This document shows positions 1 to 11,852 of a DNA stretch of 64,000 nucleotides, piece by piece. The stretch's first letter is position 1, and every line of letters begins with the position of its first letter. This stretch comes from Rhizoctonia solani. Taxonomy: Eukaryota > Basidiomycota > Agaricomycetes > Cantharellales > Ceratobasidiaceae. The notes below the pieces were generated by a model. The model did no database searches. It was not told where the DNA came from and worked only from the letters and a program-made list of their open reading frames with translations. The stretch covers positions 806,001-870,000 of the forward strand of contig NC_057385.1 in NCBI RefSeq assembly GCF_016906535.1, written 5' to 3'. A program made the translations under genes and the position numbers.

Positions 1-1773
1 GGTCAGCGCTGACAGCCAATCGACTAGTGCATATACCCTCTTTAGGGGATTTCCAAATATCCAAAGTACGTTCGCTCACTGTATACCTTATAAACGAATC
101 TAACGCTTTTATTGAGGTTCTTGCAGCCCCTCGCCCCCGTGCGCACAAACATAGCGCAGAAGTGACCATGGATGTTACACCAACGGACATGACTATTATC
201 GCGGAACGTCAACCATCTGATGCAGATTCCCTAACTTCTACGAATAGGCCCGACGAAATGACAAACGAACAGACATGGCCGACTGCAGAAGAACTTGCCG
301 AAGGGGAGGCTCGTGAGGCAAGCGCTCTGAAAGCTTCCTCTAAGAAATCCAAGATCAAGAGGGTACCTAGGGGAACATCTACTTACCAGGCGGCGTGGAT
401 CGTTGACGATGCGGACGATGAAGATGAAGGGGACGAGGATGAGGACGCTGATGCCGATATGGAAGCGGAGGCTAATGTGGGAGAAGGTCAAGAAGAAGAG
501 GAAGATATGGTTGAGTTGGACGAGGAGGCCGAAGACGACCCAGCCATGTCAGTTACCAACAGTAAGGCAGGAAAAAGTGTTGCATTCGAAGACATGGACG
601 TAGAAGAGGAAGCTCGGCAGTGCGTACCACCAACAAACTAATTTGAATCGACTAACCTCAGCCACTAAAGGCTTGATACCTGGCGTACTCGAGAACGAGA
701 AGACGCAGACGATCTTGCCTTCCCCGATGAGATTGACACTCCACAAGATACCCCCGCTCGCACACGTTTTGCTCGTTACCGAGGGCTGCGTTCCCTCCGT
801 ACAAGCCCATGGGACCCGTATGAGAACCTCCCACAAGACTATGCGCGAACGTTTCAGTTCGAGGATTATGCACGCACGGAGCGATCTGTGCGCAAGTACG
901 AGGACGAACACGCGGCCAAGCCTGCCACACGGGTTGTTGTATGCGTTGAGAGTGTGCCGAGAGATGTGGTCCGGTTATATGGCCCAGGGCGACCTTTGAT
1001 CATGTTTACACTACTGCAGCACGAGCATAAGGTTTCAGTACTCAATTTTACTGTACAACGAAATACCGAATACAACGAGTCCGTACGTTCCAAGGTGAGT
1101 TGATGGCCCTAAATATGTTTTAACTTATCTAAGGGGGTGGCTAGGATCCTATGATTCTATGCGTTGGGCCTCGCCGACTCCGTACAAACCCCGTATATAG
1201 TCAACATACGCGAGGAGGTGGGAAAGGCGTAAACAATGTTCACAAATTTGAGCGATATCTTCGCCACGGAGATGCAAGCGTTGCAACAATCTATGGCCCT
1301 ATCGTCTTTGGAAAACAGCCTTGCACATTACTTCGCGAAACCGGTGATCCAGAAGGTCAGTAGGTCCGGGCGGCTACCGGCTATTATCTCATGCTTTTTT
1401 TAGCACCTGAACTTGTCGCATATGGTTCGTTCCACAACACCGATGCCCAACGAATCATAGCCAAACGTATCATCCTGACTGGACACCCATTCAAAGTGCA
1501 TAAGAAAACCGCAACCGTCCGGTACATGTTCTTCAACCCTGAGGATGTCCGATATTTCGCGCCAACCCAACTACATACTAAGCATGGACGGACAGGTCAT
1601 ATTCGTGAAAGCCTCGGGACCATGGATATTTCAAAGCTCACTTCGATGGCCCTCTCACCCAGATGGACACCGTGTGCATGTCACTATACAAACGTGTGTA
1701 TCCACGTTGGAGTACGTTACTTAAGTGTAACAGTGGGCAGGACACCAACGACGACGTGGCAATGGAAGAATGA
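1..1773 (+). CDS. TSR1: Ribosome biogenesis protein TSR1, C-terminal part (5' end outside window)
   Basis: TSR1 is a GTPase-like factor (no GTP hydrolysis known) that acts in late cytoplasmic maturation of the 40S subunit. The frame is open from base 1 and starts inside the region with [13 protein letters not shown]. Then come the conserved [14 protein letters not shown] block, a long acidic stretch, FPDEIDTP, and the C-terminal RIBIOP_C region with [12 protein letters not shown] and [14 protein letters not shown]. Introns I place at 66-116, 620-670, 1095-1144 and 1356-1403. The conserved [12 protein letters not shown] block can only be read by shifting frame near 1619-1621, where one C seems to be missing from an expected CCC. 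After that shift the frame continues to YKRVYPRW and a stop at 1771-1773. It ends 54 nt from the stop of the convergent deubiquitinase gene. Family assignment is firm; the frameshift is probably a sequence error. Confidence 0.93.
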
Positions 1774-1827
1774 ATTCACTTATGCATGTATTCAACGATC
1801 GATATGTATACCACTATAGCATGAAAA

Positions 1828-4712
1828 CTAAATCTTTTCAAATACGTATAGATAGGCCAGTGGTTTGAGTGCAGCAACACTCTCCGAGTCAGCGCGTACG
1901 ACCTTTTCATCGTTATAGAGCACCCATCCTTCGGTTTCAGTACGTATATGCGCGACGTAGTGCCCAGAATGGACGGATGGACCCTTGTGGGAGATGAATG
2001 CCTTCAGATGGTATCTGGCGGGCAGTGTATTGACTCCTCCGACTTTAGGCTGGGATGTTGCCGCCTCGGTTGTAGCCGGAATTGCTTCATCTGTATCGCC
2101 AACATCATCAGGGTGGCTGAATAGCCATTCCACGGCTTGTTCTGGGTTTCCATTCTACCCAGGTTTTAGTACTGTATTTTGATACGGACAGAGATTCTTA
2201 CTGATTCGCGCAACGCCTTTTTTGCCTGTGCGGGGGTGAATCCCATATCCACGATCGTGGAAACTTGCTCAAGATTTGGCTGAGTTGGCGCGGGTGTAGC
2301 TCCCCCGCCAGGAAGGGGGTCATCAATATCTAGCGAGCCATTTCGTTAGACCCTATAAGCTTGATCGCTAAGAAATATATACCAGGATCTTCGAGGTGTA
2401 AAAAGAGCCACTCCATAGCCACCGCTGCATGGGTATTGCCAGTTGCGAGCAATGCGCGCTTACACCTTATTTCTGGGAAGCCCATGGACATGAGCTGTTC
2501 CATCGCATCGGCATTGAATTCCGGAAGCGAGGACGCAACTAAGAAAAACAGGAATCAGCATCTTCAAAACATAGCCAAAAATACTCGCACCTGGCTTATC
2601 ATCCGGTAGCGCTTCTTCATCTAGTTGCATACCCGTTCCGAGGTATTTATCTAACGTGATGCTATCATCGCTAGGGAGTAATACCGGGACGTCTACACAA
2701 AAACGCCGTCTTTGAGAGATAACTAACACAGTCAAAGGACACTAACCGAGTTTGTGTGGCACCCAATTTACTAGCTGAAACTTCTTCGCGTGTACCACAA
2801 AGACATCCGGAAAAGTAGCGAATCTCGTACGTCTGATAGAAACGGTCAGTTGATGAAGGAACAGAGTTGCATGTACTTGCTTGATTGCAATAACCTTCTT
2901 ATCGCACGAAGGGCACGAGTATTCAAGTGCTTCTTCACCTGCAACGGTATCTAAGCAATCCACTAATTGAACGCTCTCGTATTCTGCCTTGGTGCCCTCC
3001 CCGGCGGGCTTAACCTCTTTGGCAGGAATTGGAACCCCAATCGAATCATGCTCATCAACCCTGTATCGAACTTTGCCGCATTCGTTGCATTTCAGGCGTT
3101 CCTCTATCCCGAACCTGAAGACATCGGTTGGTGTGCCTTGATTAGCAGAACGCAAGGATGCAAATAGATGTTCAAGGAATTCCTCGGCATCTTGCTGGCG
3201 CATGGTCGCGAACTCTCGATGCCCCTTTCCAACTAACGCTTTGAAGGATGCTGGACGAAGACCATCCTGGAATCGTACAGTATCTTCGGCATTATTCTCG
3301 TTTTGGATAGTATTGAGAGCAGATGCCCTACTATAGCGGCCACTACAGAGCCCATCGGCAATCTTACGCATTTGACATTCAAGGCAGTCCGCCGGTAGAC
3401 CAGCAGAACACACAAGTCCATGCTCGGTGGTCGCATTCGCAGAAGTAGCCCCATAATACCCCTTGAAAGACGGTAACGCAAAGAGTGTTTGTAATACGGA
3501 CGCCATGTAGCAGCTACAACCATTCAATTAGACATAGCGATACGATTTGATAGCATACATACCTATTACCAAGATTTTGTAGCCCAGTAAGCCCAGGTCC
3601 AAATACCGGCTGTAGTAATTTACCATCCTCGCCGGTCATACTAAACTCAAACGTGAAATTTTGCTCTATTTGCTTTGGAATGATTTAATGAGAGGAATAA
3701 ATTGAATAAGATGGATAAACATACCAGTTCGGTCATGCTCTTTTCGGTTTTAGTTTGGGTCAAAACGTCAATGCCAACTTTCTTGAGGTGGAGAGCCAAT
3801 TCAGGGTCAATTCTGCTCTCGTCGCAAGCATAACAATACGCATCTATGCGTGGCGATCAGAATGAGAATATTGAATATGGGCAGGTACATACCTGCCGTT
3901 CCCTCGGGAGTAATTGTCCCAACTTTGACGCTCACAGGATGTTGAGTGCTGCGCCAGTGCTCTAAGCCATGCCCATTTCCGCCTGTTCCACCGTACTGGG
4001 CTCGCCCGCATCCCAGGGAACCACAAGTCAAACACAACCATAGGTTATCCTTGAGATCACAGTGTGAACAATGCGCCCCAGGGGGTGCTCCAGTAGCGGT
4101 TGATTGGTCTAGAGTCAATGTGTGCTCGCAAGGCTCCAATTCTTCCTCCCATGCTTTGACCTCAGACTGGCGAGCCGATGAGAGGGAAGCCGCAACCCCA
4201 TTTGTAAGAGGGATGACTCTGGGAGCAACTTCGGGATCGGCGAAGCTGTTACATGCCCAGCATCTTAAAGTCGCTACCGTGTCGTAGTTGTCAGCATCGT
4301 GCTCTTCAACGATTGCAAGTCGCTTGAGCGGTGGTTCACTGTCGCCCTAGGTTTATTGGTAATTTTAGTGTCAATAAGTAGAGAAGCTCATGGTGAACAC
4401 ACTCGCTGGGACTTCGGTTTTGGAGTTCTCCTAAAATTTAAAGACCAAACATGACCTGTCTTCTCGGCGTGTGTGCGAGCGTGATGACGCTCTTCTCCCA
4501 GACAGCCACCATTGAAACAGTGCAAACACACGTCTATGCCGTCGGGTGAATCCTGAGGTGAAATTAGGCTAGATAAATATCATTTATCCTATACTTACTT
4601 GTGAATCGAAGCATTGGGTACATTCCTCGCGATGAACCGCTTGAGATAAACGCGGTGGCTGTAGTGCGATCAGTTGCGCGAAATGAGGACACTGGCCCTT
4701 GGTTTGAGCCAT
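1828..4712 (-). CDS. UBP14: Ubiquitin carboxyl-terminal hydrolase, USP5/Ubp14 type
   Basis: This cysteine protease disassembles free (unanchored) polyubiquitin chains. It starts with MAQTKGQCPHF at 4712. Order of parts: a variant zinc-finger UBP region (ECTQCF, VCLHCFNGGCLGEERHHARTH), the canonical ZnF-UBP (CSHCDLKDNLWLCLTCGSLGCGR then HPVSVK), the USP fold with the catalytic Cys in NLGN-SCYMASVLQTLF, two UBA domains inserted in the catalytic domain (MEQLMSMGFPEIR and VSTIVDMGFTPAQAKKAL), and the C-terminal catalytic His box SGHYVAHIR with YNDEKV. This is the full USP5 architecture. The active-site Cys codon is split by an intron: exon 3563-3672 ends AG and the next exon starts at 3513. Other exons include 4599-4712, 4403-4552, 3893-4346, 3725-3843 and 2591-2692. 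Near 2850 an in-frame insert of about 15 residues before TRFATFPD is probably an unspliced 44-nt intron plus one lost base. Confidence 0.93.
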
Positions 4713-7297
4713 ATTGAGACCCTTAGCTTTAATAATAGTGGGTTACAATTATAATCGGCGGATATTATACACAGCCTTCACCTCTTTTACAGCAGTTTTA
4801 TGAGTGGTCGTGTTAGCAAGGCAGAGACCCAGGAAGTAAAAGGGTATTCAGGCGCTTATTTAGTCACGTGCTACATCCAACTTTCCTAAAACAGGACTTT
4901 GCGTATCGAATAGATCTCTCAAACACTTGAGCAACCAAAACCATTTCCTATGGCAAGATATGCTTCATTAACATAGGTACATCTTGGATGTTGATACTCT
5001 TGCACAAACCTTGACACTTACTTGGTTCACTTGTTTGTTGAACTATGATCCTATCTGGATGCGTTCGCTTACATTTCTGCTGGATACATGTGACTCACCT
5101 CCACAATATCATTCTGCCAATTTCATTCTTCATTTAACACCTTAATACTTCCATCCGTGGGATGTCATTGCGACACGTTACATCAAGCGTGGGTCATCAA
5201 TTTGGTGGCACGCTTATCGGTTGTTGGTTCTATATAACATATCTGGGTGCAGGCAGCGAGTCGCATTTTCACGGGATGTACCCAGGGTATGAGAATCTCC
5301 AGGCTCAATCTCATGATTGTATATCTTCGTAGATTCGTTGGGCCCTCCCCGGACACATAAGGTTTGTCCTCAACGTTAGGCGCGCTGTGTTGGTGGGTTT
5401 CCACATTAGAATATAGCCCTACTGATTCATCTAGTGCTTGATTTAACGGTGACCCTGAATAATAAACCACAAGGTTTGGCGGATTGAGAACCTGGACATC
5501 GACGCCGACACGGCAATGTCGATCAATCAGCGGAACAAGAATCAATCTACACCGAGCCACCCGGCATCGATGAGATTACCTTTTGTGTAAATTTTTAAGA
5601 AGACTTGGCACCATGGTTGGTGTACTTCTCATCCCGACTTTAGCTCCTCAAAGTAAGCACGTATCCCCTGGATACGGGATAGCCAGAATTGAAATAGATG
5701 GTGATAGTGCGAAGGAGGTGTTCAACTGCTAAAACTACTACATTTAGGTAGATTGAGTAAAGAATCGATCGATGCGCATGTACACCAATCATGCATCATA
5801 CCATGCATTGTTCACAACAGACAGGATTCTTGTCTAACCTGTCACACGGTAGCGTGTTGCTGCATCCTTTCATCATCCGTCCTCCGCGCTTGACAGATAG
5901 ACAGTCAAATAGGGCCCTTCCCCCTCACTCTCGTTTGTTTTTCCCCAGCCCTCAGCCTCCCCTTGCCCTTAAACTTGTGGCTCCACAACTGGAATGTTGT
6001 ATGCAATATCAAGATGTGTATATAGCATTCAATCCCACGAATGAAATGCATGTCGCCCTCGTAGGCTTCGAGGCTGAGACCATACTATCTCCATTGAGAC
6101 CCCAAGTGCTGACACCACCCATCACGGCACGAGGCAGAACGCTTGGGACCCCTTTGTCTGCCACATATCCCCCTAGAAAAGCAGAAGCGTTGTTTGGGGT
6201 ACGCACAATGCCTGTAAGAGCCGCCGGACAAAACGAGCGCGAACAATGCCCAGATGGCATCAGTGCTACCTGAAGTCTGTTTGACGCAATTGATGGTTGG
6301 TAGTCTAGACTATGAAGAGCACCGCGGAAAAAAATATTCCATTCTGTTCTCTGAGGTAATAGTTACTCGATTACCCCGGGTTTGTATGGACAAAGAGTAA
6401 CGAGATTATGAAGAGGAGTAGTTCGCGCGCTGTGAAATCTCGCTCATTCACTATGGAATGCGGCAATGTAGATTTTAGTACGAGTCCGGTGTCTTGATTC
6501 AAGGACAGTGGTTACAGTGACACTTCGAACTGGAAGATCTGCCGCTCTGGGAGTTCTAGAATTTCAACTGTGGCCAGTCATGAATCGAATCTATCGTTAT
6601 CAACTACGTCGAGCTGCGTCCAGGCCTCCCTATGCGTAAAGTATGCGTAAATGTTTTGCAAACAAGCAGTCTACCCCAGAATCAACTAGTCGACAGTAGT
6701 TCTCGGAACGTGACCCCTTATCGCCTACGATACACGGTGAATATTCTACTCGCCAGGAACGATGTGAACGAAATTCCCCATTTATATTGAATTTGTATCA
6801 CCGGAAATAGCTTTCATATCGGTAGCATGATCTGTCAACGAGCCGACTCGCTTCGGTCCACAAGCTCAGTCAGCACAAACGTTCAGCCATGCAGGTTCAT
6901 AGAATTGACAAAAAATAATTGACATGTCTGTACTACACTCAAATCAGCCCAAGACTCGGTCTGTCCAAAAATAAGTAAAGGAGCACGGCTAACGTGAAAA
7001 AGATGACCCGGAACAACCGGTAGTAAGCAAAATCCAGCCTTCTCGTCAGCACATTCACCTCACTTGCGACCGGTTGCTGATTCATCCCCCACATTGCACC
7101 ATTGAACGAGGCGGAATGACCAAGACGCCATGTTGGTTATCCTTCCTTTTTGGGCGCGATTGTCGCACACCTCCCAGAAGGCGATTGTGATATTTAATGC
7201 AGCGATATTGGGCGAGATGGAGGGTATCCAGAGTTTACTCACCCTTTTCTCCACCACACTCACGACCACTCGCCTTTTTACGCCTTTTTTTTTCGCA
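4713..7297. other. Intergenic spacer without a recognisable gene
   Basis: Open frames here (such as 5183-5560 minus, 5791-6273 plus and 6009-6260 minus) show no domain and no convincing splice pattern. The minus frame at 6009-6260 has a more protein-like composition than its plus-strand partner and could be an exon of an unrecognised gene. Short T/C-rich stretches precede the start of the reductase gene at 7298. I see no repeat, tRNA or mobile element. Confidence 0.5.
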
Positions 7298-8333
7298 ATG
7301 GCCGTTAAGATTGGTGAGTGTAATAAGCGGTGTAATGAGATTTGTAGACTGAACGCCCTTACGTTGGTTCAGCTGTCATCTTCTACTCTGTAAGTTTTGG
7401 TCGCAACGTATTTGCACCGTCAAATACTCATTTGGCATCTAGCTCTACGGACATATTGGCCAGCTCGCCCAAGAGTCAAGAAGGGTATCGAGTCCGAGGG
7501 CGTCGAAGTCACCCTCTTCCAAGTGTAAGTACGAACTTTCTAGCATAAAGCTTAACGCTCACGCCTTCCAAATCCAGCCCCGAGACTCTGACCCCCGAGG
7601 CAAGTCTCAAATTCCCACGGTCATTGAGAACCAAACACTTACAAATCTCGTCCTCCCCCTCAGATCCTCACCAAGCTTGGTGCTCCTCCTCGCAACACCG
7701 AAATTCCGACCATCACCCCTGACGACTTGAAGAACTTTGACGGTTTCGCCTTTGGCAGTGAGTTCAGCCTCGAGCATCCTTTGCCATACGACTGACCCCG
7801 CGTGGCAGTTCCTACTCGTTATGGTCGTGCCCCGGCTCAAATCAGCGCATTCTTCGATGCGACTGGCGGTCTCTGGGCCACCCAAGCCCTGAGCAAGAAG
7901 TTCGCGACCGTCTTTGTCTCGACCGGCTCCCAAAACGGCGGACAAGAGACCACCGCACTCACCACGATGCCGTTCTTTGCGCACCACGGGATCATCTACG
8001 TTCCTCTCGGATACCGTGCTCCCGAACTCGGTGGAGTCAAGGACATCCGCGGCGGAGGTCCATTTGGCGCTGGGACCATCGCTTCCAGCGACGGCTCCCG
8101 CCAACCCTCCGCAGAAGAACTCACCGTCGCCCAGACGCATGGAAAGCACTTTGCCGAGGTTGTCAAGACGTACAAAAAGGGCGAGGCTGCTGCGTAGGTT
8201 CGTTTCGTTTCTCAAACAAGCGGAAATAACTGAGCTCATTTGGATGTGTGTGTGTGTATGCAGGTTGGCGCCTCCCCCGGCCAAGGCGACCAAGTCTCCG
8301 AAAAAGGGCTTCTTTGCTAAGCTCTTGAAGTAG
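7298..8333 (+). CDS. Flavodoxin-like NAD(P)H:quinone oxidoreductase (WrbA/Pst2 family)
   Basis: An FMN protein that reduces quinones by two electrons and protects against quinone and oxidative stress; in fungi usually cytosolic or eisosome-associated. Seven exons: 7298-7313, 7373-7389, 7443-7524, 7578-7599, 7664-7757, 7809-8193 and 8264-8333. They give MAVKI-AVIFYS-LYGHIGQLA (FMN phosphate region), KKGIESEGVEVTLFQV, TPEILTKLGAP, FDGFAFGIPTRYGR, FDATGGLWA, SKKFATVFVSTGSQNGGQE, MPFFAHHGIIYVPLGY and GGGPFGAGTIA, all classic WrbA motifs. One base is missing near 7475 (expected GAG GTC AAG). The last exon adds a lysine-rich tail (KSPKKGFFAKLLK). If intron 8194-8263 is retained, translation stops right after the family core. 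One intron uses a GC donor. Confidence 0.92.
7600..7663 (+). other. GC-AG intron in the quinone reductase gene
   Basis: The exon ends CCCGAG and the intron begins GCAAGT; it ends CCTCAG before ATCCTCACC. Joining at these points gives the conserved TPEILTKLG. No GT donor nearby restores the frame. A GC donor followed by AAGT is the usual U2-type non-canonical site. Confidence 0.85.
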
Positions 8334-9576
8334 ATGCATTTTGCTCCCGCTTTGGTGCTTTGTTACATGCCGTTTTGTTTCGTCTTGCCCCTCTAATGTT
8401 TATAGTGATGTGCGTATGTATTGGGTAATAAAGGAAACGTTCTCGAATGATGATGCGAGGCCGATAAAGCACGGACCTTGAAGTAAAGTAGTTACCAGTG
8501 ATGGACAGTTCGGGCGATGAACTGCTTGCCAATTGAACAAAAAAAAATCAAGCTCTATGATCACGTCTAAGCCCGATATGTCCAGCATAGGCTACAGTGG
8601 CACGGAACATGCCCAGCCGGTGTTTTATCTCCGCATAGTACAATAGGGCTTCTGGCCACGAGTTCGAACGTGCGGTCTTCGAAGGTTGTTGGATGGGTCC
8701 CGGCGGGCCTAGGTATAGCCCGAACTCGTCAAGGCGACCGACAGAGATGCAGGGCTAGTGGACAGGCACAGCACCGAAGTCGAAGGGTGTTGGGGGCACA
8801 GTACACCAGCGCGAGAAGCTGATGCGGAGGCGCTGGTTGTTCATTAGTTTCAGCCACTGACGTTGATTCGCATGCGCCGTGCAACCGAAATGGGCAGCCA
8901 TCATGCGCCATTCAGTGGCTCCACACCACGCACAAGTAATAGTGGGACCATATGGACGATCGGCGCGTAGCAGAGGGACCCCCGTTCGATGAAGAGTGGG
9001 ATTCTCCGAAACTTCCATAGACTCTTCTTGTCTAGCCATGGTCTATGGCTGATGTCACCCAAACCGTAAGGTTCCTATCGATAGAAGACTGATGGGGCTC
9101 CCACGTTCGGTTGACCTCCTGACTATGCTTCGCAAGGGCGTGATGACATGCCGACTTCGGCGGGCAGGGCAAATAGACTTGGGATCGGACCGCGCGAGCT
9201 GCAGCATCTTGGAGCCTGTGCTTAGCTGTGGACTGCAGCCAGCTGAATGCCATCACAATCAAGGACAGATATGCGCATGCGAGATTTCGAATGTGATATG
9301 ATAAGTGCCAGGTTTTGAGTACATGCAAAAGACCCTTGTGAGTGTATTGGTACAAACAACAAATGAAGAAAGAAAGAAAAAGAAAGTCAGAGCATGAGCA
9401 AGAGGATTCAGTAGGTTAGACAAAACGGAAATGAGCAGAGAGCTATATGCGGAAGAGGCATAAATGAGCTAGAGAAAACAAAAAAGATAATTCAACCAGT
9501 CGTTTCAATCAGGGATACACGTCGTCGGTCAGGGGGGCATAAAGTAATAAGATAGTCGAGCCGTGTGCGAATAAGT
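8334..9576. other. Intergenic spacer, unassigned
   Basis: Contains the 3' region of the reductase gene. The minus-strand frame 8755-9039 (MARQEESMEV...) has a plausible composition including CAWCGATEWRM, but no recognised domain and no supporting exons. The frame 9032-9355 minus looks spurious. From about 9360 the DNA becomes A-rich (runs of GAAAGAAA) next to the end of the minus-strand gene at 9577. Confidence 0.4.
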
Positions 9577-10551
9577 TTAATCGTAGCCGTTGTCGACGAA
9601 CCAGGAGACGTCACCGAGCTGGCGCTCCCATTCCTCCAACGACTCGGAGTCACTGCCTTCTTCAGAGGACCAGTCGCTGTGTGCGGATCCTCCGTCGGAG
9701 CTGCAGCTGTCATCGCTGACATCGCTCTCGTCAAACGCGAGTTTGCGAAGGGGAGAAGAGGACGGCTGGCCAAAGCCCACGACACCGCCAAAGCGGGGAA
9801 GCGCCTTCTCTGGGAGCGTCTGCGGACGCGGTTCAAGATGGACTCGGCCACCATGCGGGCCTGAACCTGGTTGTTGTGGGCAACCTGCGCGGCCTGGGCC
9901 ATGTCCTGGATCTGGCGAGCGGTAAGAACGCGGAGATTGAGTGGTCGGGACATGGGTTTTTCCAGCGACTTTGGCTTAGGGGTTGGGACGGGAGTGGGTG
10001 TTTCAGACAGAGCACCTCCGGCAGCGTAGGGGTTTGTCTTTTTGGGAAGAGCAGATGCTGGGCGAGCAGGAGTGGGCGCAGGTGATTGGACAAAGAACGA
10101 GGTAGACTGGGGGAGCAAGCGGGGGCGGGCAGTTGGCGCAGGAGTAACGGTTGGCTCGGCTATTTCAGCCAGCTCGCACAGGGCTCCTCCAGCGGCGTAT
10201 GGGTTGACTTTCGGCGTCTGTGTCATGGGGTCAGCGACGTGTTCGGACGCCATAGGGACAGTGAAATAGCCGTCAAATACGGCCGGATAGAAGCGGTTGG
10301 GGATGTGGCAGTGAATCACTCACCGGAGTGCTGGTTCGGCTCGCGCTCAGCCGCCGACCGCCGAGCCCCGGAGGAGGCATGGGCGATTCGTCGTCAGACC
10401 CAGAGGAGCTAGAGCTCGAGGGCGATGACAGAGGCGCCAGCGAAGAGAAATTAGGGGGATTGTTCATGATCGAGATCGTAAGGCGCCGTGGCATGCGTCG
10501 GGGGGATGGCTGGGAGGGCACTACGGGAGTAACAGGCAGAACGGCAGCCAT
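9577..10551 (-). CDS. Hypothetical low-complexity protein with repeated NPYAAGGAL motif
   Basis: I do not recognise the family. Exon 1 (10324-10551) starts MAAVLPVTPVVPSQPSPRR and is rich in Ser and Pro with a polyserine run. After a 106-nt intron (10218-10323, gtgagt...cacag), exon 2 carries two copies of NPYAAGGAL (NPYAAGGALCEL and NPYAAGGALSET) separated by a Pro/Ala/Thr-rich linker. Then comes a predicted helix (RQIQDMAQAAQVAHNNQVQARMV), then an acidic serine tail ending EEWERQLGDVSWFVDNGYD. The tail is reached only by changing frame at 9812-9814, where a CCCC run seems shortened to CCC. The repeated motif and the acidic end suggest a disordered scaffold or regulatory protein, which is inference. 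A TATA-like element lies about 95 nt upstream. Confidence 0.7.
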
Positions 10552-10643
10552 GGTAAGTAATGTCGACTAGAAATATCCTCGAAAATGAAGGGAAATGATT
10601 AAAATGAAGTGGGACCGGGTTGATTCGCTGATTCGCATGCGCC

Positions 10644-10650
10644 TATATAA
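10644..10650 (-). promoter_or_regulatory. TATA-like box upstream of the 9.6-10.6 kb gene
   Basis: TATATAA in the context GCCTATATAAAGC sits about 95 nt upstream of the minus-strand start codon at 10551, a usual distance for a fungal TATA element. The core is palindromic, so direction cannot be decided from sequence. It could equally serve a transcript to the right. Confidence 0.4.
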
Positions 10651-10655
10651 AGCTA

Positions 10656-11820
10656 TGCCGCCAACACCAAGAGCTCGGTCACCGCACACACGGGGTCCTG
10701 ATCTTCCACCTTCCCCGACTACTGGGACCGTGCTGTCTGGGATCTGGAAGCTCAGAAGCTCGCACCACCCAACACCGCCAAACACAGCTTTTGTCTCTCC
10801 TTTGCTGTATGCGCTCCCCTAGTATGTGCCACCTAGCCTGTCTATATGCATCTACATTGGCACTCCCCCCGTAGCCGCGCCCACAATACAGATCGTCCAG
10901 GCCATCGTCCGGCAGAATCAGTAATCTCTATGCACGTGTTTGGTCTGCGGATCACCCCGCTCCACCTCCAACAGGAGGCCTGGTCGCACCACATTTCCTT
11001 CGCGAGGCCCCCTTCGTCGATGTCTATAGACCTCTCCAGATCGTTGTTCCTAGCCCCTGCTTTCGCCGATAAACTACCCGACTACTCCCCCCCGCTGTCT
11101 CGCCCAGCATATCTCACGCCGGCTGCGCACGGATGCTCCGCCTTTACATCGTTCTCGTCTCGGGTCCTCCCGCACCGGTGTCGACTATGTCTCGCCTACA
11201 AGTCTATTATGTCAGCCTATAAACTATCTTCGACCCTCAATGATCCCTCAATTGCCTGTGCATCTGACAACAATCCAAGTTCTTTCATTTGAGCACAGAT
11301 CTGAATCTTCCTCTTCGTCGGGGACAGGGACAAGGTCCCATCGGATGGAAATCTTCGATCTGGTCGGTGCATTCGTTGTGCCTCGTCCACCAGCGTCCTC
11401 CCCCCCATGCCATGCAAAGCCTGTCTCGCTTGAATGTGCCCGATACACATGGTATGACTCGAATTCCATCGGCGCTAACCCGTCCACGTTGGTCATGTCA
11501 CCCAAGCACATCGACTATCAATTGTCCACATTTGCCGCGGTATCCATTACATACCGCCCAGGCGTATATCATTTGCTTCTTCCTCATCCTACCCCCCCCA
11601 TCAGCTGGAACATAAATACATTACAGTTATGCGCTCATTGATTTGCACTATCCGTCGCTTGGCCGGACCTATGACACCAGCCGATAATAGACTCGTGTCT
11701 TCCCGCACGTATTCCTTCACCAGCTAGAATCACTATTCGCCCCCTCGCACATTCGGATCTCATCTTAAGCGCTCAACCCTCCCAGGAGCATGCGCGAATT
11801 CAGCCCCTCCCCACGGAGCG
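10656..11820. other. Pyrimidine-rich spacer, no assignable gene
   Basis: The plus strand is strongly C/T-rich with several overlapping open frames (10846-11292, 11240-11641, 11289-11615 plus; 11248-11511 minus). None shows a domain, and the composition explains the openness. A broken or contraction-damaged gene cannot be excluded because three plus frames stay open in succession. Confidence 0.4.
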
Positions 11821-11852
11821 AAACCCCTCGGGCCGTACGGCCCGAGGGGTTT
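11821..11852. repeat. Perfect 32-nt palindrome resembling a factor-independent terminator
   Basis: AAACCCCTCGGGCC, then GTAC, then the exact reverse complement GGCCCGAGGGGTTT, followed by TTCGTCG. The 14-bp arms are perfect and GC-rich and end in a T run, the form of a bacterial (actinobacterial-looking) intrinsic terminator. It marks a change from C-rich DNA on the left to AT-rich DNA on the right (about 11.87 kb). Function in a fungus is unknown. Its presence could mean foreign DNA, a regulatory hairpin, or chance. Confidence 0.75.

Noticed and set aside
5183..5560. 125-codon minus-strand frame
   Set aside because: No domain, no splice partners, and composition like the surrounding spacer.
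5791..6273. 160-codon plus-strand frame
   Set aside because: C-rich DNA keeps the frame open; the minus strand of the same DNA is equally open and neither shows a family.
10846..11641. Series of plus-strand frames of up to 148 codons
   Set aside because: Low-complexity C/T-rich DNA gives long frames by chance; no motif or intron pattern.
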